Shown: positions 52,617-62,082, counted from the first letter of the stretch. The stretch: DNA of 64,000 nt from UBA5336 sp038745855 (GCA_038745855.1 JBCDLC010000010.1:15156-79155), one strand, 5' to 3'. Notes: generated by a model not told the origin, from the sequence alone. A program made the numbers and translations.

Positions 52617-53826
52617 ATGGCCGATCCCATCCCCTTCGATGAAACCGCCGAGCGATTGCAGATCCGCTCAAGCCCGAGGCCTGTGACACGGGTCAAGCGA
52701 AAGGTCCTCCTTGCTGGCGCCAGTGTCGGAACGCTCTTGCTCTTCGCCGCAGCGAGCATTGCCCTCGCGCCACCAAAGGCCGGCGGCATGGTTGGCCAGG
52801 AGCTTTACAACACGACCAATACACGGACACCGGATGGGCTCTCAGACCTTCCGGCGAGCTACGGTGAGGTCATGCCGGTCAAAGAGCGGGTAGCCCGGCT
52901 CGGGCCGCCTCTGGCTGGCGATCTCGGCTCCACCATACTCAAGGCCGAACGCGAGCTTGGGATCGAGCCAGAATATGTCACCCGGTTCGAGGATGATTTC
53001 CGGCCGAGCCCGGTGACCGAGGCCGCCCGTGCCCGCCGCATGCGCGCCGCGGCCCTTGAAGAAGAAGCCGCCTGCGCGCCGGTCTTCTTCCAGCTTCAGT
53101 CAGAAACAGGCGGTCAGACCGTGGCTGACAACGCCCCGTGCCTGCCTTGACTTCCAGACACCCATGGAAGCCTACCTCGCTGAAGCCGTTGCACTTCAAA
53201 CGTGAATGGACACCTTCGCAAGCGAGGGCGCGGGCAGCGACATATACAACCCCCACCAAGTCGAGGATCCGGCTTCGCCGTTCCAGGTCATGGCCGGCAC
53301 GCTGATCCCAGCCTCGCTGGTCACGGGGATCAACTCTGACCTTCCCGGAACCATCGTCGCCCAGGTGACCCAGCCGGTCTATGACACGGTATCCGGCCAG
53401 TACGTTCTTATCCCCCAGGGATCGCGCCTTATCGGGCGCTACCAGTCCGAGGTTTCGTTCGGACAGGACCGCGCGCTCATCAGCTTGGATAGGATCATCT
53501 TCCCGGATGGATCCTCTATCGTGATCTCAGCGCTGGGCGCTGACGCACAAGGCTCTGCGGGGCTCGCTGACCGCGTCGATCACCATTGGGACCGGGTGTT
53601 TGCAGCCGCAGGCCTTGCCACAATCCTCGGCATCGGCGCCGAGCTCGGCGCAGGCGGCGAGGACGAGATCGAGCGCGCCGTGCGCCGCGGCGTTGGCGAC
53701 ACCGTCAACCAGGCTGGCCAGCGCGTGGTCGATCGAAATCTCGGCATCCAGCCCACCATCACCATCAGGCCCGGCTGGCCCGTCCGCGTGGTCGTCACCC
53801 GCGACCTGATCCTGAGACCCCATTGA
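52617..53826 (+). pseudogene. trbI: TrbI (VirB10-like), frameshifted and interrupted
   Basis: The first part (52617-53150) has a cytoplasmic start, a transmembrane helix (KVLLAGASVGTLLLFAAASIAL), a proline-rich stretch and then stops. In another frame, just upstream of 53206, FQTPMEAYLAEAVALQT precedes a TGA at 53203-53205. The TrbI C-terminal domain follows: ASPFQVMAGTLIPASLVTGINSDLPGTIVAQVTQPVYD, QGSRLIGRY and GLADRVDHHWDRVFAAAGLATILG. At least one frameshift (about 53130-53150) and one stop break the gene. Confidence 0.9.
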
Positions 53827-53840
53827 TCGGAGAGACCCCC

Positions 53841-54101
53841 ATGGCCCTGCGCCTAGACCAACTGCCCGACCGCACACCCGTTCGCATGACGCTGTCGATC
53901 GATCCCGATCTGGCGGCCGCGCTCAGCGACTATGCCGACATCTATCGCCAAACCTATGGCGCGGACGAAAAACCCGAAGCGCTCATCCCCGCCATGATCG
54001 AGAAGTTCCTGGCCTCGGACGCCAGGTTCAAACGGGCCCGAAAGGCCCTCCACGCCAAGCCACAGAAGGAGTTTGAAAATGGCAACGATCGGCACGTTTA
54101 G
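53841..54101 (+). CDS. DUF2274 domain protein of Trb-type elements
   Basis: An 86-residue protein: LRLDQLPDRTPVRMTLSIDPDLAAALSDYADIYRQTYG followed by LIPAMIEKFLASD. This matches the DUF2274 family that regularly follows trbI in these elements. ATG 53841 has GGAGAG upstream; the frame is open further back inside trbI. It overlaps the DUF736 gene by 23 bases. Function unknown. Confidence 0.88.
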   Translation: MALRLDQLPDRTPVRMTLSIDPDLAAALSDYADIYRQTYGADEKPEALIPAMIEKFLASDARFKRARKALHAKPQKEFENGNDRHV

Positions 54102-54381
54102 CGAAAATGACGGCGCCTTCACCGGAACCATCCGCACCATGACGATCAACGTCAAAGCCCAGCTTGTACCCAATCGCGATAAAGCGTCGGACGGCGCGCC
54201 GGACTATCGCCTCTATGCCGGTGGCACCGGACTTGGGGCGGGCTGGAACCAGGAAAGCAAGGATGGCGGCAGGCCTTATGTCGCCATGAAGCTCGACGAT
54301 CCGAGCTTCGCAGAACCCGTACGCGCCGCGTTCTTTGCCAACAGCGAAGACGGCACCGGCGTCATGGTCTGGAAGCGCTGA
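54079..54381 (+). CDS. DUF736 family protein
   Basis: A 100-residue protein with MATIGTFSENDGAFTGTIRTMT, YRLYAGGTGLGAGWNQES and PYVAMKLDDPSF, a clear DUF736 match. Such genes occur in alphaproteobacterial conjugative elements and plasmids; function is unknown. ATG 54079 has AGAAGGAG 7 bases upstream. Intact. Confidence 0.92.
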   Translation: MATIGTFSENDGAFTGTIRTMTINVKAQLVPNRDKASDGAPDYRLYAGGTGLGAGWNQESKDGGRPYVAMKLDDPSFAEPVRAAFFANSEDGTGVMVWKR

Positions 54382-54413
54382 ACCACCAGCCCCTACACGG
54401 CAACCGCATCACC

Positions 54414-54671
54414 ATGGTCACCGACGAGGAATTGGAGATCGCCCGGCGCATCGCCGCCGAAGTCGTCCTGAAGATGGGCGACAAGTACTGGCCCATCTTC
54501 GAGATGGTGGATGCCGAATGCGCCAGGCGCGCCGAGCGCCGGGCCCGGCTGGACAAGTGCCTTAGTGAGAAGTCGGACATGGCCGGAACAGCAGCTCAGC
54601 TAGCACTGCCGGCCACCGGTGCCCGATCCGGAAAGGCGCTATCGATCCGCCGGAACACTTCGGCGTCGTAG
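54414..54671 (+). CDS. Small helical protein, probably cut short at its 3' end
   Basis: An 85-residue frame. Residues 1-50 (TDEELEIARRIAAEVVLKMGDKYWPIFEMVDAECARR) are a plausible helical protein as seen in element cargo. The last 25 residues are the complement of the integrase 3' end, with Ala- and Ser-rich composition, so the original end may be lost. I do not recognise a family. Confidence 0.5.
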   Translation: MVTDEELEIARRIAAEVVLKMGDKYWPIFEMVDAECARRAERRARLDKCLSEKSDMAGTAAQLALPATGARSGKALSIRRNTSAS

Positions 54672-56044
54672 GGATGAACGATCTTCAGGAGCTCATCCCG
54701 GCGATAGGCCATTGACCCGCCATCGCCAAAGCTCGGCCTGGTGTTCCGGTGGCCCATCAGAAGGCACCTCAGCCCATAATCAATGTTCGCCTCCTGCATC
54801 CTTTTCTCGAAGGCGTGCCGGAACGAGTAGATGACATGCGCTTCGGTCGGAAAGAGTTTCCGGGCACGAAATGCCTTCATCATGTTGGCCGAGAACAGCT
54901 CACCCCGATCGTGATAGTGGGGAAAGCCCCCGGGCGACCGCCTTGCTGCCTCCAGCGCCACCCCCACCAGCGGTATGTCCCGGATAGACGCCTCGGTCTT
55001 GATCTCTCGGCTTTGGCGCGGGGCAATCGAGATGTAGGGCACATCGCCATCGAGAAGTATGTCCTCTGCCCGCAGATTGATGATCTCGCTCGGCCGGCAA
55101 CCTGTCTCGATGAGCAGGTAGGTGATGAGTTGAAGTTCGGCGCGGAGCCCGATGAGCGCGCCCGGGGCGAGAATGCGGGCCTGCACCCAGTCGTCAGGGA
55201 AGGCGGGCACCTCTGATCGGGTCTTTGCCTTGAAGAACAGGTTCCTGAAAGGGTTCTGCCGCGTCTCCTCGCCGATGTGCTTGAAGTAGGCGGCGTAGAG
55301 CAGGCGGATGTTGCCGATATGACGGTTCGCGGTGTTCGGTTTGACGGGCTTTGTTCCGGACGAGCCCCGGACACGGTCTGACCAGAAACGGTGATAGGCC
55401 AGCGCATGGTCTCTTGTGATGTCTGTGAGCGCCAGGTCCCCGATCTGTTCGATGAAATAGCTGATCGAGAGACGCTTTACCTTCCGCCACTGGTACGCTT
55501 GGGCTTCGGATTTGCCGTACTGGTCGTCGATGGCGATCTCATCGAAATAGATCTCCAGCGCTTCGCTGACGGTGACCTTTGGCTCTTCGACCCCGCCCAG
55601 GAGTGCTTCGACCTGATCGGGTCGTTCGTCCATGACGGAGGCGTTTTGTCCATTGAGCGCAACTAACCGCCGAACGACATCTTCGATCTGATGCTCGGCG
55701 ATCAATTGGGCCACGGGGCGGTACCGGAAACCGCAGACCAAGGCCGCCGCCCGGGCCGCCTTGTACCGTTGGTGCGCGAGCGACCGCAGGCTCTGAGTAT
55801 CGCCCTCATTGCTCGCGAGGGCCAGGGACATGCTGGCCCAGAACGCGTCATCGGCGTCGGCGAGTTCGTCACGGCGGAGGCGGGCCGTCTCAAGCGACGA
55901 TGTGCCGAGTGCCATCCTGATCATTCCACGATCATCGAAACCGGAAAAACGCTTTGGTACCCGCCGATAGCAGCGCCAACGGCCGGCCCTTTGGCGCAGG
56001 TGTCGGTCCTTGTCGCGGGTTCGATCCGTCACCCCTTGTGGCAC
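54596..56044 (-). CDS. Tyrosine-recombinase integrase of the element
   Basis: A 482-residue site-specific integrase. The N-terminal third is a DUF6538-like region (RHLRQRAGRWRCYRRVPKRF), then a SAM-like core-binding domain (about 180-265), then the catalytic domain (about 290-460) with Arg in GCRPSEIINL, YSFRHAFEKRM, LLMGHRN and Tyr in GGSMAYRRDELL. The usual first His of HxxR appears as Tyr (Y-SFR), as in some family members. It ends beside tRNA-Leu (103 bases from its start codon) and is read away from it, as expected for integration at the tRNA. The frame overlaps the small upstream gene by 76 bases. Confidence 0.9.
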   Translation of the reverse strand: MPQGVTDRTRDKDRHLRQRAGRWRCYRRVPKRFSGFDDRGMIRMALGTSSLETARLRRDELADADDAFWASMSLALASNEGDTQSLRSLAHQRYKAARAAALVCGFRYRPVAQLIAEHQIEDVVRRLVALNGQNASVMDERPDQVEALLGGVEEPKVTVSEALEIYFDEIAIDDQYGKSEAQAYQWRKVKRLSISYFIEQIGDLALTDITRDHALAYHRFWSDRVRGSSGTKPVKPNTANRHIGNIRLLYAAYFKHIGEETRQNPFRNLFFKAKTRSEVPAFPDDWVQARILAPGALIGLRAELQLITYLLIETGCRPSEIINLRAEDILLDGDVPYISIAPRQSREIKTEASIRDIPLVGVALEAARRSPGGFPHYHDRGELFSANMMKAFRARKLFPTEAHVIYSFRHAFEKRMQEANIDYGLRCLLMGHRNTRPSFGDGGSMAYRRDELLKIVHPYDAEVFRRIDSAFPDRAPVAGSAS

Positions 56045-56146
56045 AAAATGAGCGCAATTTGTGGCACAGAACTGAGAAATGCGCAGAAATCGCCAGAGAA
56101 ATGCGGTTTATATCGCTGATTTCGTTTAGGAATTTAGGGACTCAGT

Positions 56147-56231
56147 TGGTGCGGATGGAGGGACTCGAACCCCCACGCCTTGCGGCGCTGGTACCTAAAA
56201 CCAGTGCGTCTACCAATTCCGCCACATCCGC
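56147..56231 (-). tRNA. tRNA-Leu(TAG)
   Basis: Minus-strand class II tRNA: acceptor GCGGATG/CATCCGC, anticodon stem CTGGT/ACCAG with loop TTTAGGT (anticodon TAG), a long variable arm (GCGCCGCAAGGCGT), T-loop GTTCGAGTC and encoded CCA (56147-56149). Likely integration target of the neighbouring integrase. Confidence 0.95.
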
Positions 56232-56498
56232 TTTCTTTGCGGGAGACTTACAGTGCCTTCGGGCGCATTGCACCCTCTTTCCGAATGGAATTTCCCACAG
56301 CCCCGCAACTTGCTCCGGCGATTTGCGAAACAGCGCGCCGGATCAGGCGTTTTCGTCCACCGGCGGAACGCACCGCGGGTGAAGCGTGCTCGCCCAATAG
56401 GCGACGCCACCCCGGCCGGCACCCCGAGCGCCCCCTGAACACCAAAGTATTCCCGTTCCTCGGCGAAAGTGTGAAAGCAGGCGGTGCCCCCATCACCT

Positions 56499-57092
56499 TC
56501 ACGCCCGGGCCAAAGCTCGAAACAACGGAAAGCTCAAACCTGCCAGCAGGCCACCGATATGGGCGGCCCACGCAATCGGCAGGGAAAAGACCCCGCCAAG
56601 GGCAAGAAACACCACATTGATCAGCAGCCAGGGCGCGCTCGCCCGCAGCGCACCGCCAATCCCGCCCCGGCTGTAGCCGAAGGCGGGCAGCAGCCCCGAA
56701 ATCGCCGATGATGCGCCAATGGCGATCCCATTCTCGCCGGCCCGATCAAACCAGAAAACCTGCAAACCCGCCCCGCCAGCGGCGCACAGCGCGAAGAAAG
56801 CCAGGAAAAGCAGACCCCCGCGCCATCCCCGCCCCAAATCCAGCGCCACAGCCGAGCCGAACGACAACAGAGCCGCCACGTTCATCGCGAGGTGGATCAT
56901 CCCGCCATGCAGGAACACATGCAGCAGATACGGCGCAAGATCTCCCCAGGGCCGGTACACCCCCTGAAATCCCGGCCCACCGGCCACAGCCCCCACCGCA
57001 AACATCTGGTCTTCCACACCCGGCGGAACCAGAAACTGCACCAGGCTGACAAGGCTGATCGCGGCGGTCAGGACAAGAATTACCAGCGGCAT
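56499..57092 (-). CDS. Rhomboid-family intramembrane serine protease
   Basis: A 197-residue integral membrane protein with about six helices. It has the substrate-side helix with HVFLHGGMIHLAMNVAALLSFG, the catalytic Ser in IGASSAISGL and the catalytic His in AWAAHIGGLLAGL. These proteases cut transmembrane segments in the inner membrane; the substrate is unknown. ATG 57092 (MPLVILVL) is chosen; a TTG at 57116 would add eight residues, and neither has a strong ribosome site. Confidence 0.9.
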   Translation of the reverse strand: MPLVILVLTAAISLVSLVQFLVPPGVEDQMFAVGAVAGGPGFQGVYRPWGDLAPYLLHVFLHGGMIHLAMNVAALLSFGSAVALDLGRGWRGGLLFLAFFALCAAGGAGLQVFWFDRAGENGIAIGASSAISGLLPAFGYSRGGIGGALRASAPWLLINVVFLALGGVFSLPIAWAAHIGGLLAGLSFPLFRALARA

Positions 57093-57167
57093 GCAATATT
57101 CTCGACGTGCCACCAATTGATGAAAGCGCAGCGACCCTTCATCATCGGAATTGGACAGTCATGTTTC

Positions 57168-58403
57168 CTAAATGCTAAGGCCAATAGACTCCTTCGCAGC
57201 CCTCAGCTTTTCGCCCTTCGCTTCGAAAAGGGCAAGTCCACGAGCTGCATACGCGCCAACATCAATTGATGTGAGATTCGTAAATTTCGTCCTCATTTTA
57301 TAGGCAGTGCCGAGAGCATTTTGATCAATCCACCAGTGGTTAGCACCGCTACGATCAAATGAATAGTTTAATATCTTCGCTAGACCAATACTGAAGTCTA
57401 ATGCCTGCGGCTTAATGAAAAGGCAATTTGCACTGACACCTCGCCATGGATGAACATTAGGATAATTTACAAATCTCCTAAACCCGAGGTTGACACCAGC
57501 AACACAACGCCTATCGGCGACAATATTTGACAGCACAGGCTCCTTTAAAATTCCATCAGCATCCACTATGATTACAGGCCGATCTAATCTTCTCAATATC
57601 TCTGGCAAACGCCAAAATCGAATACAAGTATGCGCTGCCTTCTCGTCCTGCACATCAAAGTTTCCGACCGACAGAGAGACATCTACGCCGCTATGATCTG
57701 AAACAATCTTTTTATGTATAGTATAGATTTCATCTATCGGATTTGACACATGAAAGTGTATATTTTTGAGGCTTTCCACCTGATCGATACTCTTGCACAA
57801 ATCCGCCGCAAACGCTGCAAAGTACACAGAGTCGCATCCCACGAAGTAGAGAGGATCATCACTCTTTGGTTCCGAAACCCATAAAATCTCCGAGAGCCAA
57901 GATGGTGTTTCTTGTCCTGATTGCGCTCTCAGGTAGTCCTGCATCGATGAAACAGTATGGGCGCCAATAGCCTGGCCAATGAGACTTGAATGGTTAGCGT
58001 TGTGGAGTGCAGCCGCTTTTCTATACAGCGTATTCGCAGAATACCAATCTCCCTCGATATATTGCATGCTTGCTTTTGCAATAATATGATAGGCCATGCC
58101 TTCGACTGAGATAGATTCAGCGTCAACACGGTCCCGAAGCCGTTGAAAGATCGAAATATCTGGAACCTTACCATCCCAAAACCCATTTTCGGAGCGTACA
58201 GAAGCGTCGTACCAAAGACCATACAACCAATTCCGAACTTTCAAATTTCTCACCTCTGAAAGCAAGTCAAAGATATCGTCAATAATGGAGTGTTCAGCAG
58301 CGTAAACGGCGTGCCGATTCCACTCCAGCCGCAAACTCGTTATCAGTGGGTTCTTGACCGAAGCGGTTCTTACCTGCTTAAGAATATCATTGAGTGTATA
58401 CAT
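57168..58403 (-). CDS. AT-rich gene, putative glycosyltransferase-like protein
   Basis: A 411-residue protein without signal peptide. The C-terminal half contains VIIVDADGILKEPVLS, a D-x-D-like motif after a hydrophobic strand as in GT-A nucleotide-sugar enzymes, then CVAGVNLGFRRFVN and HWWIDQNALG, typical of the acceptor/closing region. The N-terminal half (residues 1-170) is helical and may be TPR-like. The gene is clearly AT-richer and uses different codons from its neighbours, which suggests recent acquisition. I do not recognise a closer family; no transferase partners lie nearby. Confidence 0.6.
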   Translation of the reverse strand: MYTLNDILKQVRTASVKNPLITSLRLEWNRHAVYAAEHSIIDDIFDLLSEVRNLKVRNWLYGLWYDASVRSENGFWDGKVPDISIFQRLRDRVDAESISVEGMAYHIIAKASMQYIEGDWYSANTLYRKAAALHNANHSSLIGQAIGAHTVSSMQDYLRAQSGQETPSWLSEILWVSEPKSDDPLYFVGCDSVYFAAFAADLCKSIDQVESLKNIHFHVSNPIDEIYTIHKKIVSDHSGVDVSLSVGNFDVQDEKAAHTCIRFWRLPEILRRLDRPVIIVDADGILKEPVLSNIVADRRCVAGVNLGFRRFVNYPNVHPWRGVSANCLFIKPQALDFSIGLAKILNYSFDRSGANHWWIDQNALGTAYKMRTKFTNLTSIDVGAYAARGLALFEAKGEKLRAAKESIGLSI

Positions 58404-58524
58404 TCTTATATTTCCAAGCTCCTACTTATATTAATTCAGCGCATGAGAAACAGTTTCGACGTTTTGGACCTTTAATAAACTCAACATACATAACGGCAGA
58501 AGATCCACCCCACCCTCCAGCCGC

Positions 58525-60159
58525 TCACGCCGTCCGTTCCCGCGTTGCAGTGAAGCGGATGTCAGGGTTCTTCTCCTGGGCATAGCCCACATCCCAGGCA
58601 TTCTTCGCAAGGTACACCGGCGCGCCATCAAGATCGGTTCCGGTGACAGACTTGTTCTTATCGAGGAACGCTTCCAGCACCGCGCCATCCTCACAGGCGA
58701 TCCACCGCGCCACATTGTAGGGCGCGGTCTCGAAATCCACGTCGAGGCCATATTCCGCCGCCACCCGCTCGCGCATCACCTCGATCTGGAGCTGTCCCAC
58801 AGCCCCCACAATCATGTCAGACCCGATGGCCGGCCGGAAGAGCTGGGTCACGCCCTCTTCCGCAAGGCTCTCCAGCGCCTTCTTGAGGTGCTTCTGCTTC
58901 ATCGGATCCTTCACCCGCGCCCGCCGCAGGATCTCCGGCGCAAAGTTCGGGATCCCCGCAAACACCACCGTCCCGCTTTCCGACAGGCTGTCGCCCACCC
59001 GGAGCTGGCCATGGTTCGGGATGCCGATCACATCGCCCCCATAGGCGGTCTCGGTGATCTCCCGGTCCTGGGCCAGGAACATCAGCGGATTGTGCACATT
59101 GATCGCCTTGCCGCCCGCCACCTTGAGCCGCATCCCACGCTTGAATTCGCCCGAGCACATGCGGAAGAACGCCACCCGGTCGCGATGGTTCGGGTCCATG
59201 TTCGCCTGGATCTTGAACACAAAGCCCGACACTTCCTTGTCGCCCGCGCTCACCTCTGTCTCCGCCCCGGCCTTCTCAGCGGTCTGCACGCGCGGCCCCG
59301 GCGCAAACTCCGCCAGTGTGTCGAGCAATTCGGCCACCCCGAAATGCCGGAGCGCCGAGCCATAGACAACCGGCGTCATATGCCCCCCGAGATACGCCTC
59401 CCGGTCGATATCCGGCATCGCTTCCCGCGCCAGCTCCGCCCCCTCGCGCAGCTCCTCCAGCACGCCCGCATCCATCACCGACGCCACCGAATTCCCATCC
59501 ATGGCGACCCGGTCGGCCGCGCCCACCTTCACGCCTTCTTCCGCGGTGCGCTTCTCGAAGACGCAGAATTCGTCGCGGCGCAGGTCCAGCATGCCCGCAA
59601 ACCGGTTCCCGCTCGCCGCTGGCCAGTAGAGCGGCGCACAATCGAGCTGCAGCTTGTCCGACACGTCGTCCAGCAGCTCCAGCGGATCTAGCGCCTCCCG
59701 GTCCATCTTGTTGATGAACGTCGTGATCGGGATGTCCCGCATCCGGCACACCTCGAACAGCTTCAGCGTCTGCGGCTCGATCCCCTTCGCCGCGTCCAGC
59801 ACCATCACCGCGCTGTCGGCCGCCGTCAGCGTCCGGTAGGTGTCCTCCGAGAAGTCTTCGTGCCCCGGCGTGTCCAGCAGGTTAAATACGAGGTCCTTGT
59901 ATTCATACGTCATCACCGAGGCCGACACCGAGATCCCCCGGTCCCGCTCGATCTTCATCCAGTCAGACGTTGTCCGCCGCCGCTGTCCCCGTGCGGCAAC
60001 CTCCCCCGCCAGCCGGATCGCCCCCGCCGCCAGGAGCAGATTTTCCGTCAGCGTCGTTTTCCCGGCATCGGGGTGGGAAATGATCGCGAAGGTGCGCCGG
60101 CGTCCGGCTTCGGTGGCGATGGGCATGGGTCGGTCCAGGGCCTTTCGAACAGGCGCCAT
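58525..60159 (-). CDS. prfC: Peptide chain release factor 3
   Basis: A 544-residue translational GTPase that recycles release factors from ribosomes. It has G1 SHPDAGKTTLTE, the RF3-type switch I region QRRRTTSDWMKIERDRGISVSASVMTYEY, G3 DTPGHEDFSEDTYRTL, G4 NKMDRE, and the C-terminal domains with QLFRPAIGSDMIVGAVGQLQIEVMRERVAAEYG. ATG 60159 is used; ATG 60126 (MPIATEAG) is an alternative. Ordinary core gene. Confidence 0.97.
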   Translation of the reverse strand: MAPVRKALDRPMPIATEAGRRRTFAIISHPDAGKTTLTENLLLAAGAIRLAGEVAARGQRRRTTSDWMKIERDRGISVSASVMTYEYKDLVFNLLDTPGHEDFSEDTYRTLTAADSAVMVLDAAKGIEPQTLKLFEVCRMRDIPITTFINKMDREALDPLELLDDVSDKLQLDCAPLYWPAASGNRFAGMLDLRRDEFCVFEKRTAEEGVKVGAADRVAMDGNSVASVMDAGVLEELREGAELAREAMPDIDREAYLGGHMTPVVYGSALRHFGVAELLDTLAEFAPGPRVQTAEKAGAETEVSAGDKEVSGFVFKIQANMDPNHRDRVAFFRMCSGEFKRGMRLKVAGGKAINVHNPLMFLAQDREITETAYGGDVIGIPNHGQLRVGDSLSESGTVVFAGIPNFAPEILRRARVKDPMKQKHLKKALESLAEEGVTQLFRPAIGSDMIVGAVGQLQIEVMRERVAAEYGLDVDFETAPYNVARWIACEDGAVLEAFLDKNKSVTGTDLDGAPVYLAKNAWDVGYAQEKNPDIRFTATRERTA

Positions 60160-60304
60160 CCGCTACCTGATTTACGCGCCGCGCGGAAGGCCGATTTACG
60201 CCCCCCAGGAGAGGGCACCCCCTTCCCTTCCGCCGCCCAAAGCCCCTAAGCTGCCAGGCTGAGGAAACCCATCGCGCGAAACGCCCGCCCAGAGGAGCCG
60301 CCCC

Positions 60305-61516
60305 ATGCCCGATACCGAAACAAGACCGCCCGTCACGGGTTCCAATGTCACCAGCCCCAATTACGGCAGCTTCCAGAACGAGATCTACAATGCCGGGCTC
60401 CAGGGCGTGATCCCGAAATACCCTGTCGGCTTCAAGGACCTCGTCGAACAAGCCACCGCCGCCATGCCGCCCCACGTCCTCAGCTACGTCCAGGGCGGCT
60501 GCGGCGACGAGCTGACCCAGGACCAGAATGCCGCTGCTTTCGCCCATTGGGGCATGGTCCCCCGCATGCTCGTCGACTGCACCACGCGCGACCTCACCAC
60601 CACCCTCTTCGGAGACACCCTGCCCAGCCCCGCCTTCATGGCCCCAATCGGCGTCAACGGCATGTGCACCCAGGACAGCCACGGCGATATCGCCGCCGCC
60701 AAGGCCTCTGCCCTCTCCGGGGTACCCTTCACCGCCTCGACCCTCTCCAACGATCCCCTTGAAGAGGTCATCACCCATTGCGGCGATGTCCCCGCCTGGT
60801 TCCAGCTCTACACCCCCAAGAATCGCGAATTCGCCGAAAGCCTCATCTCCCGTGCCGAAAACGCCGGCTACAAGGCCCTGGTCGTCACGCTCGACACCTG
60901 GGTCACCGGCTGGCGCCCCCGCGACCTCACCACCGCCAACTTCCCCCAGCTCCGCGGCCATGTCCTCGAGAACTATTTCTGCGACCCGGTCTTCCGCAGC
61001 CTCCTGGCCGCCCCGCCCGAGGAAGACCGCGCCGCCGCGATCATGGCCTTTGCCGCCGTCTTCGGCGAAGTCCTCACCTGGGATCACATCCCCTGGCTCC
61101 GCTCGGCCACGAAGCTGCCCATCGTGCTCAAGGGCATCTGCCATGCCGATGACGCCCGCCGTGCGGCAGACCTCGGCATCGACGCCATCTACTGCTCCAA
61201 CCATGGCGGCCGCCAGGCCAATGGCGGCATTGCAGCCATCGACATGCTGCCCGGCGTCGTCGAGGGCGCGGGAGACACGCCCGTCCTCTTTGATTCCGGC
61301 ATCCGCTCGGGCTCTGACATGATCAAGGCCATCGCACTCGGCGCCACCGCCGTGGGCGTCGGCCGCCCCTACACCTACGGCCTCGCCCTCGGAGGGGCGG
61401 AAGGCGCTGCCCACGTCCTGCGCTGCATCCTTGCCGAAGCGGACCTCCTCATGGCCGTCAACGGCTATCCCACCCTCGCCGACGTCCGCCGAGAGGGCGC
61501 CCAACGCCTGCCCTGA
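60305..61516 (+). CDS. FMN-dependent alpha-hydroxy-acid oxidase (lactate 2-monooxygenase/LldD family)
   Basis: A 403-residue flavoprotein of the (S)-alpha-hydroxy-acid oxidase family, longer at the N-terminus than LldD as in lactate 2-monooxygenase. Features are FMAPIGVNGMCTQDSHGDIAAAKAS (FMN-binding), PAWFQLYTPKNREFAESLI, TLDTWVTGWRPRDL, the catalytic His in YCSNHGGRQANGGIA and the FDSGIRSGSDMIKAIALGATAVGVGRPYTYG phosphate site. It oxidises an alpha-hydroxy acid such as lactate; the exact substrate is uncertain. The ATG has AGAGGAG upstream. A small membrane protein gene follows 40 bases later. Confidence 0.9.
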   Translation: MPDTETRPPVTGSNVTSPNYGSFQNEIYNAGLQGVIPKYPVGFKDLVEQATAAMPPHVLSYVQGGCGDELTQDQNAAAFAHWGMVPRMLVDCTTRDLTTTLFGDTLPSPAFMAPIGVNGMCTQDSHGDIAAAKASALSGVPFTASTLSNDPLEEVITHCGDVPAWFQLYTPKNREFAESLISRAENAGYKALVVTLDTWVTGWRPRDLTTANFPQLRGHVLENYFCDPVFRSLLAAPPEEDRAAAIMAFAAVFGEVLTWDHIPWLRSATKLPIVLKGICHADDARRAADLGIDAIYCSNHGGRQANGGIAAIDMLPGVVEGAGDTPVLFDSGIRSGSDMIKAIALGATAVGVGRPYTYGLALGGAEGAAHVLRCILAEADLLMAVNGYPTLADVRREGAQRLP

Positions 61517-61556
61517 CGCCCGTTCGCAGCGCTCCGCACCCGGGGAGGCCCACCAG

Positions 61557-62042
61557 ATGGTCTTCAACACCTTGGTCTTCGGCCTCTCCTATGCGGCAGT
61601 GATCGGGGCGATGATTATCCTCTCATACCGCGCAAACCCCCGGCTGTGGCTCCACGACTACCCCCAGGAGATGCAGGCCCTCGTGCCGCCCAAGACGGCC
61701 GATGAGATCCGCCAGATGCGCCTCTGGGCGATCCCCGTCACGGGCACCATGGTACTCGCGCCCCTGGGCTTTGCCCTGTGGCATCACCCGGTCCAGGATT
61801 TCTCCTATCTCGGCGCGTTCATCGTGATCTGGACGGTCATGCAGGTGTTCAACCTCTTTGACCTCATCGTGCTCGACTGGATTGTGACGGTCTGGTGGCG
61901 CCCGCCGTGGGTCCAGCTCGAAGGCGCTGAACACATGCGCCACCACGACAACCTCGCCTTCCACTTTCGCGGCTTCCTCGCAGGGCTTCCCATAGCCGTC
62001 ATCGGCGCCGCCGCCCTGTCGCTGCCCTTCATCTGGCTTTGA
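61557..62042 (+). CDS. Small polytopic membrane protein, unknown function
   Basis: A 161-residue protein with four predicted helices (about residues 3-22, 64-83, 88-112, 138-158). A short loop holds MQALVPPKTADEIRQMRLW and a conserved-looking WWRPPWVQLEGAEHMRHHDN stretch between helices 3 and 4. I do not recognise the family with certainty. ATG 61557 has GGGGAGG 8 bases upstream. It may share a transcript with the hydroxy-acid oxidase. Confidence 0.75.
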   Translation: MVFNTLVFGLSYAAVIGAMIILSYRANPRLWLHDYPQEMQALVPPKTADEIRQMRLWAIPVTGTMVLAPLGFALWHHPVQDFSYLGAFIVIWTVMQVFNLFDLIVLDWIVTVWWRPPWVQLEGAEHMRHHDNLAFHFRGFLAGLPIAVIGAAALSLPFIWL

Positions 62043-62082
62043 CGCACCGAAACCCGCGCCCCCACCCACAGACCATCACCGC

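Larger units (their letters stand above)
46808..56044. mobile_element. Decayed integrative conjugative element (Trb-type T4SS remnant with integrase)
   Basis: Holds trbB-C-D-E/L-F-G-I in their usual order, DUF2274 and DUF736 genes, a small gene and a tyrosine integrase beside tRNA-Leu(TAG). trbJ, most of trbL, relaxase, traG and the replication/partition genes are missing, and trbB and trbI carry stops or a frameshift. The element cannot self-transfer. Exact ends are not visible. Confidence 0.8.

Noticed and set aside
59963..61570. 535-codon minus-strand open frame
   Set aside because: Antisense to the start of prfC and all of the hydroxy-acid oxidase; Gly/Asp/Glu-rich mirror composition of a GC-rich gene, no domain.
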